Source: Arsenophonus sp052174495 (GTDB taxonomy: Bacteria; Pseudomonadota; Gammaproteobacteria; Enterobacterales; Enterobacteriaceae). From it: DNA of 27,765 bases. How positions within the stretch are numbered: position 1 is the stretch's first letter; every line of letters starts with the position of its first letter. Position numbers and translations under genes: made by a program. Under the pieces are notes generated by a model, which saw only the letters and a list, made by a program, of their open reading frames with translations, was not told the DNA's origin and made no database searches. Positions 9,563 to 18,771 of this stretch are shown in pieces. The DNA is taken from assembly GCA_052174495.1 (NCBI GenBank), contig JBQMRR010000055.1:1-27765 (forward strand), read 5' to 3'.

Positions 9563-9989
9563 CTATGCTAGAATAGAGTAAGGAAAGAGTCGCTTTAATT
9601 TTTATGACTGCTTCCTTTTCATGGAAATCTTTCGCTGTAGCAAAAATCCTTCATACAATATTAATATTGGGTTGGGTTTCCTATCAATAATATTTACTAA
9701 TATCATAGCCGTTTTTTAGTAGTTGCAGCTTAAAAGTACCGTTGGAATTAGCAAAGTATTTTGCAAGTTTAAAATTAGCAGCAGAAGAGGCTCTTAATTC
9801 TCTTTTCTGTGGTATCGTTGCACCGATTCCAATCAAGATATTAAGGAAGATAGGTATCAAATTTACCGGTAAAGCCGCTCAGCTAACTATTTGCTTATCA
9901 ATATTAAAATTATATCCTTGCCTATAAAATTCTAAGAAGATTAAAGAGTTTAGACATATATCATTACTTTTTTGAATTATTACTGGAAT
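9563..9989. other. Unassigned stretch with a 61-codon open frame
   Basis: A plus-strand frame opens at a TTG at 9742 and runs to 9927 (start LELAKYFASLKLAAEEALN). The minus strand is also open here for a similar distance, adjoining the dispersed repeat copy that begins near 9990. I recognise neither translation as a known family, and there is no ribosome binding site or gene context to favour either strand. Confidence 0.3.
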
Positions 9990-10300
9990 AACAGAGTATT
10001 TCTAATGCTCTATTCCGACTGCGATAATCCATTTGTTTTTTAGATTTTCTGAATACTCTAGACTATCTTGTCTATTATTTTATTGCTCATTAAAAACCCC
10101 CTCTTAATGCTATAATAAGTATGCTATAATAAGTAGCAATATTTGACTTTTAATCCTAACCTAGATAGGGATTGTGATTTTAATAATCGGTCAATTTTAG
10201 GGATGATTCCTATTTTATTATATCTGACTAATCACTCTAACTTATCCCAGATAGAGATTTACATCTATGACGCATTTTCTGTTAAATATCTCATGTCCTA
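9990..10300 (-). repeat. Unidentified dispersed repeat, copy 3 (inverted relative to copy 1)
   Basis: The reverse complement aligns with about 7862-8170. It shares the TTTAACAGAAAA, ATCTATCTxGGATAAG, AATAGGAATCATC, TTAGGATTAAAAG and AGAGTATTCAGAAAA segments, in order and at similar spacing. The similarity is clearly above chance for such AT-rich sequence. A perfect 14-nt tandem duplication (ATGCTATAATAAGT, 10107-10134) lies inside. The encoded product, if any, is not recognised. Confidence 0.6.
10107..10134. repeat. Perfect 14-nt tandem duplication
   Basis: ATGCTATAATAAGT occurs twice in a row with no mismatch. Copy 1 of the dispersed repeat does not show it, so it probably arose recently by replication slippage after the repeat copies separated. 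Confidence 0.85.
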
Positions 10301-11589
10301 TCACTTTATTGCTTAATTTGATTATTGTTACCATTAAATAATTGAATAATAAATGTAAAGAAAACTTTTTTATCGGCTATTCTGTGCCTCACTATCTTCT
10401 AAGGTAGTGCTATAAATCTTAGCGGTATCCAAAATATAAATAAAGTTTACTGCTTTACTTATAATTACTTTGTTAATTATATTATTATAATGGTTACTAA
10501 CCCATAACATTATCTATCAAAACATTACTAGCATAGTAATCATCGCACGTCTATTTTTATTGATTTTCTCTGCTATCCCAATAAGCTAGCAGTAGTACCC
10601 TCTTTATAAGATACTGATTAACTTAAAATTAAGTACTGGATTATTAAATAAATCAGTAATGCCGAAAGTAAATTGATTTATCCTATTAGTCGATTTATTC
10701 ATTTTATTATCAATTAATATAATACTTTCAACTTTAGCAGTGGTGATAAAGTTGAAAAATAATAGGGATAGTATTTCCTATTGCCATGTTTCATTGCTGC
10801 CGTTAATACTCCCCCCCCTCAAATGGATCTTATTTTTAATATTAGTTTTTCAGTATTGGTTATCAACTCAGCATTAAGGTATTAGCATGTTTGCTACCTA
10901 TATCAAACAGTATTATTCCACTATATTTAAATCTATCAATAATAAAGTAATTTTTCTACTGGGAAGTATTTGATGTTTTTTATTCTATACTAATTGCTAT
11001 AACAACTTAAGGATCGTTATTATTGACTACCTATGCATTAATTTATTGTTAACATCATTGCTTTGATGATATCTTGTAATGGCATAACATTAATCATCAT
11101 AACTGCTATATTAGACAGATTTCTTGAATATTAACAGCTACTCTTGAGATATAATAAGATTAAGCGGTTTTATTTGTTTTTAGAACATATAAGACTGTAA
11201 TATTAAATAATATTAGTTATAAAAAACTTAAATCTTAGCACTTTAAACAATTAATCTAGTGCTTTTTAACTAACTTGTTTTAAGCTAAATTTGACTTTAT
11301 TAATTATTACCATTACTAATTATATTGCGCTGTTTTTCATTTAGTGCTCTTTAAAAAAAATGTATAAAAGTTCTTTGCTACACTATTGCATAACAATATT
11401 GTAATTACGATCAACAAAATCTTAATGGTTATTCGCTAAACCACGCATTAAGTCAACATTATCAAAATCAAGATATTCAGCTAGTAATACTATAAACCAG
11501 TATGATAATTTCATATCAATTCTATTTTCTTAGTATTGTCATGCGACATCTGCATTTTAAATGTCAATAATGAAAAGAAGTATCATTTA
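10301..11589. other. Long unassigned stretch
   Basis: There are no intact genes. Plus-strand translations between about 10540 and 11100 contain hydrophobic pieces such as IIARLFLLIFSAIPI and KVIFLLGSI, suggesting a decayed membrane protein, but I could not match a family with confidence. A run of eight C bases (near 10811-10818) stands out in this AT-rich setting. No RNA gene or repeat was recognised. Confidence 0.35.
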
Positions 11590-12192
11590 AGAAAGAGGTC
11601 ACAGAAGGATTATCTATTAAATCACTACTTGATAGATCTTTATTGTTCATAATAAAGCCTTTGATGTTTTGATACAAAGTTTTTAGTAATCATTCCAGGC
11701 AATTAAAAAAAATTCAGTCAGTGCGTTTCTGATTCTCGATAATCATCTTTGATCACAAATCTGTCTCATTACGTCTTTGCAGTAATGTTAATCAAACCTG
11801 AGAGATATAGTTAAATCCTGCGATTGAGCGATGAATAAGATGAATAAAAAATCGAGAAGAACGCCTAGTATTTTATCCTTTCCTGTTAGTGCACTGTGTG
11901 TTAGTCGTTAAATAAGAAGGACAAATTTAATAAATTGGATTTGTACAGTGAGGATATGAAGCTAATGCGCAAAAGAATTATGATTTCAGAAAAATAACTC
12001 TTTAATAGCATTTAAGCTGCTCTCCCATCCTTCTCAGAATAGCTGGAACCGGTTAGAGTAGGATCTTGATCTGTTTTAACTATTGATAGTAAACAGTGTA
12101 TAATTTAAGGATGGAAAGTAGATTTACGAAGTATCAGAGTAGAACGTAACTTGATCATCATACATAGGATTTGCTAATAATTTCTTTACTAA
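11590..12192 (+). mobile_element. Decayed IS256-family insertion sequence, copy B (3' part)
   Basis: Only the C-terminal half of the transposase region is present. The segment near 11845-11895 (AAATCGAGAAGAACGCC through CCTTTCCTGTTAGTGCACT) aligns with copy A at about 1515-1570. About 12020-12190 aligns with the corresponding C-terminal part of copy A and with copy C, ending in GGATTTGCTAATAA, the terminal segment common to all four copies. Relative to copy A it carries roughly 120 extra bases near 11710-11830. It is fully degenerate and cannot make transposase. Confidence 0.7.
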
Positions 12193-12519
12193 GAAAGCAC
12201 CTTTAACAATCATCTACAAAATAATTGAGAATCATAATATAACACTTAAAATATGCTACTGTTCTTCTATCGCAGAAGATTTTCTTATTTCCTTTTCTAT
12301 TCTGTGTCTATACTGTTTTATAAAAGAAATATATTTACTTCAGATTAATATTCATTTTCTAAAAATAATTTGCTATTTCGATCTATTTTATAGCAAACGA
12401 TAAATAAACTTAATTTAATTGATTTTTTCTGTTTAATAAAAGTTAAATTTTAAATCTAATTAAATTAAAATTATGACCGGAATAAACATATTTAAATAAT
12501 TTCAAACATTTTAAGACGC
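12193..12519. other. AT-rich sequence, no gene recognised
   Basis: I see no gene, RNA or clear repeat here. It separates the truncated IS256-family copy from the interrupted frame beginning at 12520. Confidence 0.45.
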
Positions 12520-12726
12520 ATGGAAACAAAAGATTTAATTGTTTTAGATATTGGTATTGCTGATGATAGTTAAGGGGGCCCATCACTATCAGTACTTAGA
12601 ATTTTTAAGATCTTGTTAGCGCAATTTCTTTTGCTAGTTTTAAATTCAATCCCATATCGGATTAAGCATTTAAAACATTATGAATTTTATTTAATTAGTG
12701 AAACTGAATCGCTAGGTCGAGTGTAA
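12520..12726 (+). pseudogene. Unidentified reading frame broken by one in-frame TAA
   Basis: From an ATG at 12520 a single frame runs 68 codons to TAA at 12724-12726, interrupted only by one TAA at 12571-12573. It begins METKDLIVLDIGIADDS, then the stop, then GGPSLSVLRIFKILL, with HLKHYEFYLISETESLGRV at the end. The continuous frame on both sides suggests a gene lost by a single nonsense change, possibly CAA to TAA. I do not recognise the family. A further coding-like piece follows near 12790-12900 in other frames (for example KHTSLPGSKETEYGKT), which may belong to the same lost gene. Confidence 0.45.
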
Positions 12727-13125
12727 AGTTTTATTTAACCTTACTCTCCCTCTCATATCATTTTCTTTATACTTTTTAGTTACCTCATCAAATTTATCTT
12801 CATCCTGCCTGGATGATCCGTGCCAATCCTTTTCCTTTATGATCATCTCGGCAAGCATACCAGTCTACCCGGAAGTAAAGAAACTGAATATGGTAAAACT
12901 TCATCTTTAAAATAGAATTAAAAAAATTTTAAATATTTAAATTGTTGGATAGATAAGATGTACGTTTAGTCGTCTCTAATATATAAAAAATTCTAAATAT
13001 AAAAGTGAAGTCTGAACTCGTACTAAACCAACGAAAATCTGGCGTAAAATAGACTTCTAGATCATATAAGCAGAAAACTTTTGTACAATAAAAAGAAACT
13101 TAGTAAACAAAAATTACTAAACCAA

Positions 13126-13184
13126 ACTGAGTATTGGGTTAATCCTTACTGAGTATTGGGTTAATCCTTTATTAATAAAGGATT
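13126..13184. repeat. 22-nt tandem duplication followed by a 22-nt perfect palindrome
   Basis: The unit ACTGAGTATTGGGTTAATCC plus TT occurs twice without mismatch at 13126-13147 and 13148-13169. The tail of the second unit is the left arm of a perfect palindrome at 13163-13184, with arms AATCCTTTA and TAAAGGATT around TTAA. The first unit's AATCCTT lacks the matching arm, which is consistent with the palindrome existing first and the left part then being duplicated. No gene depends on it visibly. Confidence 0.85.
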
Positions 13185-13273
13185 ACAATTAAAATCTACC
13201 TATGGTATTAGGACATTAAAGAGAGTCATATTGTTGTACTAGTCACGATAGATCGCAAGCTTATATTTTATAA

Positions 13274-13543
13274 AGTAAAGTACTCTATTATCTTTTTTCC
13301 TTAGATAAACGAGTTTTATTATCGGTACTATCGAGAGATCTCGAATATCAAGATGATTCAAAAAATATTCACATAGATAATATTGAAATCAATTACTTAT
13401 TAAAAAGTTATAACGATCATTAAAAAACTAATACAGAAAGTTATTATCTGGAATTACTTTGTATATATCCATAATTTAATGATGAATCTAATTCAGCTCA
13501 AACTATTACACGTGATTACCATACTCAATCTTATGATAAATAA
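13274..13543 (+). pseudogene. Unidentified reading frame broken by two in-frame TAA codons
   Basis: One frame stays coding-like for about 90 codons: LDKRVLLSVLSRDLEYQ, then HIDNIEINYLLKSYNDH, TAA (13421), KTNTESYYLELLCIYP, TAA (13472), FNDESNSAQTITRDYHTQS and a final TAA at 13541. Both internal stops could be former CAA codons. No frameshift is needed, which is unusual beside the heavily shifted relics here. A second coding-like piece in another frame (13596 onward, KLAEYAIAKLAYYYHNTGK, then GSNIEGCDHNGYTKLL) may be part of the same lost locus. I do not recognise either. Confidence 0.45.
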
Positions 13544-13576
13544 AAAAAACACCTCTACTATCTATTTTTAGTAGAG
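13536..13576 (-). terminator. Rho-independent terminator (minus strand)
   Basis: On the minus strand CTCTACTA and TAGTAGAG form an 8-bp stem with an 8-nt loop, followed after GTG by eight T residues. The only intact upstream gene on that strand is pfkA, whose stop is about 515 nt away, so it may end a longer pfkA transcript or belong to a gene now lost. Confidence 0.6.
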
Positions 13577-13589
13577 TAAATTAACTACA

Positions 13590-14030
13590 TATTATAAACT
13601 TGCAGAATATGCCATAGCTAAATTAGCTTATTACTACCATAATACCGGCAAAAGTATGAAGTAAATAACTAGTTACTTATCTGGTAGTAATATCGAAGGC
13701 TGTGATCATAACGGTTATACCAAACTATTACGAAAATGTTTCTTATGTTAATAGAAGGAATTGCATTCTGATATGCCACAATTACAGAAGTAACAACAAT
13801 TTAATCTTAAATAAGCACGATGCTTATCAGAACTACCTGAATCATTTAGTCATAATTATAATTTATATAGAACTGAATTGTATTATTTAACATAAATAGA
13901 TTATAGAGTTATATAATTTTATTTATAAAAGAAATAAATTAAGTCTATGGCTCAATAGCTAACTAAAAATAATTAATAACACAAATGGGCTGAGCCAAAT
14001 ATAACAGGCATAAAATAACACCATAAAAGC
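13590..14030. other. Decayed coding-like fragment and spacer downstream of pfkA
   Basis: The plus strand at about 13596-13760 reads KLAEYAIAKLAYYYHNTGK...GSNIEGCDHNGYTKLL with a TAA between the two parts; unidentified. A short ATG frame at 13702-13890 overlaps it and has no support. The rest up to pfkA is AT-rich. The expected enterobacterial neighbours of pfkA were not recognised here. Confidence 0.35.
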
Positions 14031-14046
14031 TTCATAAATTTATGAA
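14031..14046 (-). terminator. Possible pfkA terminator (16-nt palindrome)
   Basis: TTCATAAATTTATGAA is a perfect palindrome 46 nt past the pfkA stop. On the minus strand it is followed by GCTTTTATGGTG and a T-rich run. It is A/T-only apart from one C-G pair in each arm, so termination would be weak. Confidence 0.35.
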
Positions 14047-14091
14047 ACTCTCTCTATCGCAACTTTATTGATTATAATCCAATCAATATAG

Positions 14092-15069
14092 TTAATAAAG
14101 TTTCTTTGCCGTATCTAACCAATCCTGCTTAAACTTATGTTCCATACTTTCAACTGCATTAATAATATCATGATGAACTAGTTTATCATTTTGAATGCCA
14201 ACACAGCGGCCACCATATCCCTGTAAAAGTAATTGAATGGAGTAAGCACCCATACGGGACGCTAAAACACGATCACTGGCTACTGGACTACCACCTCGCT
14301 GAATATGGCCTAAAACAGTTGCTCGCGTTTCATGTCTTGTTTCTTTTTCAAGATATTTCGCCAACTGATTAACATCATAAATATGTTCAGTAATAGCAAC
14401 GATCGCATGACGTTTACCTCTTGCTAAGTCAGACTTAATTTCTTTCAGTAACTCTTTCTTATCAAAAGGTATTTCTGGCAATACTACAAACTCGCAGCCT
14501 CCAGCAATAGCTGCGGATAAAGTCAAATCACCACAGTGGCGCCCCATTATTTCAACTATCGAAATACGTTTATGGGAAGTTGAGGTATCACGTAAACGAT
14601 CAATTGCTTCAACAATGGTATCTAAAGCGGTAAAATAACCAATCGTATAATCAGTACCGGCAACATCATTATCAATTGTTCCAGGAACGCCTATACATGG
14701 AAAACCAGCTTCACTAATCTTCTTTGCGCCACGATAAGAGCCATCTCCACCAATGACAATCAAGGCATCAATATTATGTTTTCTCATATTATCAATAGCT
14801 TGATCTCTTACTTTCTCGCTATCACGAAATTTAGGAAAACGAGCAGAGCCTAAGAAAGTACCGCCGCGATTAATAATATCAGAAACACTAAAACGATTAA
14901 GTTTTTTTATTCGATTTTCATAAAGCCCCATATAGCCATCATAAATACCATAAACTTCTAAATCTTCAGAAATCCCCATTCGCACAACACTACGGATAGT
15001 AGCATTCATTCCTGGCGCATCACCACCACTGCTTAAAACACCAACTCTTTTTATTCCTTTTTTATTCAT
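14092..15069 (-). CDS. pfkA: 6-phosphofructokinase (ATP-dependent, PfkA type)
   Basis: Cytoplasmic glycolytic enzyme that phosphorylates fructose 6-phosphate to fructose 1,6-bisphosphate; bacterial PfkA is an allosteric tetramer. The 325-residue product aligns end to end with E. coli PfkA (320), with a slightly longer N-terminus (MNKKGIKRVGVL). Visible sites are GGDAPG (15-20) and GGDGS (107-111) for ATP, TIDND (131-135) with the catalytic Asp at 133, MGRHCG (175-180) for the sugar phosphate, and HIQRGGSP near 255-262. GAGGTCAGG immediately before the ATG supports the start. The gene stands alone: upstream is a decayed IS256-family copy, downstream is a gene desert. All catalytic segments are intact, so glycolysis appears retained. 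Confidence 0.97.
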   Translation of the reverse strand: MNKKGIKRVGVLSSGGDAPGMNATIRSVVRMGISEDLEVYGIYDGYMGLYENRIKKLNRFSVSDIINRGGTFLGSARFPKFRDSEKVRDQAIDNMRKHNIDALIVIGGDGSYRGAKKISEAGFPCIGVPGTIDNDVAGTDYTIGYFTALDTIVEAIDRLRDTSTSHKRISIVEIMGRHCGDLTLSAAIAGGCEFVVLPEIPFDKKELLKEIKSDLARGKRHAIVAITEHIYDVNQLAKYLEKETRHETRATVLGHIQRGGSPVASDRVLASRMGAYSIQLLLQGYGGRCVGIQNDKLVHHDIINAVESMEHKFKQDWLDTAKKLY

Positions 15070-15168
15070 CCTGACCTCTAATTTGATATTTTTGTTAGAA
15101 GCATAAAAATTATCATTTTATTTATTTTACTTATAATAATAACGAGCTAAATTGATTCAATTTACTAT

Positions 15169-15196
15169 ATTATACGATAAAAATTTGAGTTATCAG
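15169..15196 (-). promoter_or_regulatory. Candidate pfkA promoter, -35 inside an IS end
   Basis: On the minus strand a consensus TATAAT (15169-15174) lies about 100 nt upstream of the pfkA ATG. CTGATA (15191-15196), a 4/6 match to the -35 consensus, lies 16 nt upstream of it. CTGATA belongs to GATTTACTGATAACTC, the terminal segment of IS256-family copy D, so the promoter may be a hybrid of IS and host sequence. Confidence 0.45.
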
Positions 15197-16195
15197 TAAA
15201 TCTTGTATCTTGTATATAAGAATTAGTTTATGCTTTGATACTTCATAAATCTGTTCTTCATCTCTTCAATTGGATATTATTTTTACGCAAAACAGAATAC
15301 TCAAGCTCAAAATCCTCTTAGTCAGTTTCATCTTTTCTGAACAACGGAAGTAGCTTAAATAGCATTGAAATGCTTATTTTTAACCACAGTGCTTCGCGCG
15401 TCAGATTGATAGGTTTACTATTACAAAACCAGATTGAATCAGATTTCTTACTCTTATTTGGATGGTTCAGTGCGCTGACGGGAAGGAATAGAATGTCAGC
15501 AGTTTTCTCGCTCTTTTTGAAGCTTTTATCGCTAGATAATATTCACTGAAACCCCCTTTGTCAATAAAATATCAAGAGCTTTATAGTATTAGCATCATAG
15601 TTATCTGCTAGCTAAAGCTTCAACAGCTAACCCTTACTTTTAGTTCTGTGTCTTTGGGAGTGAAGGCAGTACATAATCTGTTTATATACCAAATAGGATT
15701 GGATATTACGTATCCTAAAATATCTTGCCATTGCATTCCAAAACTAAGGACATCCTCCTCTCTGTACTAATCCATGGAAAATATGGTTAAAACAATGCGA
15801 TTCCAGATTATTACGATCTTAGACTCAGTTTAGTTCTGATTATCGATAAGCATTTTTGACTGAAACGAGCTCATTATATTCATGAAGTGATATCGATAAA
15901 TTAAGCAGTAGATTAAAGATAATCAGCTTTCCTTGCAGGACAGTATATGTCATCGAATAAGAAATAAACATAGCGCGTATCTCTTAAATCATCCAACTGT
16001 ACTATAACATAGAGTACTAATTTTTGTTGCTTTTGCACACTTCAGATAAAGTTGTGCAATGAACTGTTGAAACATATTCCGTTGTTACTTCAATCTTAAT
16101 CTTAAGCACTTCAATTTCAATATCGTCAATACTAATCTGTATGTTTTCTATGGTAATAAATAACCATTCAGACGGTCGTCATGATTAGAAAATTG
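15187..16195 (-). mobile_element. Decayed IS256-family insertion sequence, copy D (5'-truncated)
   Basis: The minus strand aligns with copy A from about its position 730 to its end. Recognisable translated pieces in order are NGYLP near 16160 (start of the conserved N-terminal block), a degenerate RYVY-type block near 15970, and then a long unbroken stretch near 15440-15550. That stretch contains ASKRARKLLTFYSFPVSAL, then a degenerate NPIES-like part, then SISMLFKLLPLFRK. The latter is the best-preserved C-terminal DDE region among the copies (family pattern LLTFYxFPAEHW...NPIES...MVFKL). The element ends in GATTTACTGATAACTC at 15187-15203, matching the other copies' ends. The start of the transposase is missing; the unidentified repeat copy 2 begins there. 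Confidence 0.75.
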
Positions 16196-16212
16196 AATTA
16201 CTCTTTAAGAGA

Positions 16213-16545
16213 GATCAAAAACTTCCTTTTATTTATAAAAAGAAATAAAATCGATTTACTGTATCTATTTTAAGTTAAAATTTCGTTGGAGCCTGTATTA
16301 TTTAATCTAATGCACTATTGTTAATAACATTAGCACTATAACTTTATCTTAATAACTATTATTATTTTATGCATTCTTATTGACAATAAATTTTATGGTC
16401 TGTTTACTAAACTGAGCGTCGATAAAGTAATCTGTTTCCAGACAGAATGCATTTTCATCTATCTGTGCGCAGGAATCCTTTTGTTAGGATGGCAAACTTT
16501 GGTTTTTCCGGTTTTTACGAGCTGTATCTTTAAAGACTTATATAA
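16213..16545 (+). repeat. Unidentified dispersed repeat, copy 2
   Basis: This aligns with about 7535-7860 over roughly 330 nt with several small gaps. Shared segments include ATAAAATC-ATTTACT, TAAGTTA-AATTT, and CCTTTTGTTAGGATGGCAA aligned with CTTTTTATTAGCATGGAGG followed by a TTCTCAGG/TTTTCCGG block. It directly abuts the truncated end of IS256-family copy D, so it may have truncated that IS or be truncated by it. No product is recognised. Confidence 0.5.
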
Positions 16546-18771
16546 TATACTTTCGGTAAAAGTATGCCTCGTTGACGATTTAACAAAACTATAATACAGA
16601 CCATCTTTTAACATGACTCACTGAAATATAGCTAATATATAGTAGCCGATCATTTCTTCCTACGGAAGAAATAGATAGAGGATTTACTACCGAACGTGCA
16701 ATTATTACATAGATCGGTGATCATAGTAGCGATATACAGCAACTCCCTAGCTAATTCTATAGTTTTGATCCAGATACCGTAAGGCGTTTAAGATAGAGTA
16801 GCGATCAAAGTATTTCATTCTATGTCATACTCTTTTTGTCTTTTTATGAAATGAACTTTCCAGTACGTCTGTACTGTAACTTCAATAACGGTACCACTTT
16901 TTCCTAGCACAGATATTTTTAAAAGACTGCCAGAAAGACATTGGGATTTATCAAGTTAATAACTGTAATACAGCAGCCGGATGAGAGGATCTCATCAGAT
17001 TGCTCTGACTGCTCTTTTTTTGAAGAACAACTTATGTCATATAGCCTGTATGATATCCAGACCAACACTGGATACTGCTAGCGGAGACATTAGCATACGG
17101 ATGCTGATTGAGAGCCCTATCAAGCATAAATATAAAAGGCACAGAAGATACCAATTTTGATACCCTATTTCCATGACTACTACAGCATAGCGTAGCTGTA
17201 GGCTGGTGCGAAACAGAATATTGAATTGCGGTCAGTTATTGTTGAAAAAGCCAAATAAGATGAAAGATAGTAAAAGTAATGTACTGCTAGTTGCAATTGG
17301 ATAAAATATAAAACTACCATGTTCGAATCATTCTGCAGTAGCTTTAAAGTTGTATGAACTGCGGGATTTCAACTTACAGGTTTACAGAAAATAACGATAT
17401 GAACATTCAGTGGAGGGATAGGAAAGGCCCGGATATCCATGAAAGAAGTGCACAAGCAACCCATCTATTAATAAATAGACGGATCTATAAATTGATACTT
17501 TTATCGTATTTTTAGAAAAGTTATTTCAGCCATGATGACTGGCGAGAGTAGTTTAGTTGTCAAAGAAATATATATATCTAGATAAATCATTCTCTGTGTA
17601 TCTTGGCAAAGATATAGAAATTATCATATTGTCCAGATTCGTCAAATCTATCGACTAAGTTATCTTTGTATTTAGCTAAGTAGAAAAGAAAACAAGGATC
17701 ATTACCTATTCTCTATAGGTAATGAATTCATCGATAAACATACTTTTAATAATTATCCTCAATGAGTTATATTTAGTATTATCGGTTTAGCCTGGCTGCA
17801 TTGTTTAAGACCCAGAATAATCGTAACTACTTACAGACGGACAATATTTGTACGTCAAGAAAAAATTGGAGATCGAGTTCAGACGTATTGTTGTATACCC
17901 TCTTTATAAATATCTGAATATTCAGTCAGTCTATTATCATTATTTTTGAGAAATATCATAAAACCTTTCGGATAAACAGACTACATAACACATAAAATCT
18001 CATGTTATCTTCCTAATTTTATTTGATTTATGTTTTTAGGAGATTTATTCCAATTCATCTGGATGAATCTCTTTAATATTAAGATATTGCAGAATATAAA
18101 ACAGTACTCATATAATGAACACCCAAAAAGCAGCATAGTTGCACCACTGATACTAGAGTATCCTACGTTAAGCATGTTATTGTAGGATAGCTTCAAGCTT
18201 ATGCTCAACAGGCAATGCCTATCATCTACCTGCACCATTACGGATAAATTCATGTAATCATTAAGGTAATATCTAGTTTCATAGATATATGTAGGGTAGA
18301 CTTTTCTTGGTATATCATCTCTCTTTTATTGAAATTATCCATGAAATTAATCAATACGATATGGTAGCATCTCCAAAATCCAATAGCAAAATAGGCATAA
18401 CTAAAGAGTTTGAGATCACTCTAGATTGCTAGATTTAAGTATATAATTAAGTATTACTACAATCAGTACTGTTAAGTAACTCTGCATGTAGTTTATAAAA
18501 GATTGCTTAAGATTAAACTTTAAGTTATTTAAAAATAATATTATTTTCTGGAATCTTGAAATTTAATAAAATAAATTTTTTTTATTAATTTAAGTCGATT
18601 AAATTACCTTAAATTAAATATAGTAAATATTTTTACTGATTAAAATCAATAATAAATTTTCTCGCTATTCTTAAGCAAACAAATTTGCTCCAAAAAAATA
18701 AAAAGACTATTATCTATGTTTCGCTTGATGATAATAGTATCCATACTATTAATTAAAAAAAATTTGTAACC
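16546..18771. other. 2.2-kb stretch without recognised genes
   Basis: The base composition here is less AT-rich than the intergenic spacers, which suggests former genes or a mobile element. Both strands give scattered coding-like pieces, for example minus-strand MEIGYQNWYLLCLLYLCL near 17170 and a minus-strand frame at 18005-18253 ending in NWNKSPKNINQ after a hydrophobic segment. I can assign none of them. In E. coli, fieF and cpxPRA lie beside pfkA; I looked for them and found no convincing match. From about 18530 to 18770 the sequence is AT-rich spacer. Confidence 0.35.

Noticed and set aside
9742..9927. 61-codon TTG-started frame
   Set aside because: There is no family match and both strands are open here. 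It is described in the unassigned stretch but not called a gene.
10540..11100. Decayed transporter such as BrnQ or GltS
   Set aside because: Hydrophobic pieces are present, and one run loosely resembles a BrnQ segment, but motif order could not be confirmed. AT-rich sequence readily gives hydrophobic translations.
13702..13890. 62-codon plus-strand frame
   Set aside because: It overlaps a better coding-like frame from the same decayed locus and has no product match.
17318..17335. GTTCGAATC, which resembles a tRNA T-loop
   Set aside because: No acceptor stem, anticodon arm or D-arm can be folded around it.
18005..18253. 82-codon minus-strand frame with a hydrophobic segment
   Set aside because: It may be a remnant of a membrane protein, but has no recognisable family, ribosome binding site or context; not called as a gene.
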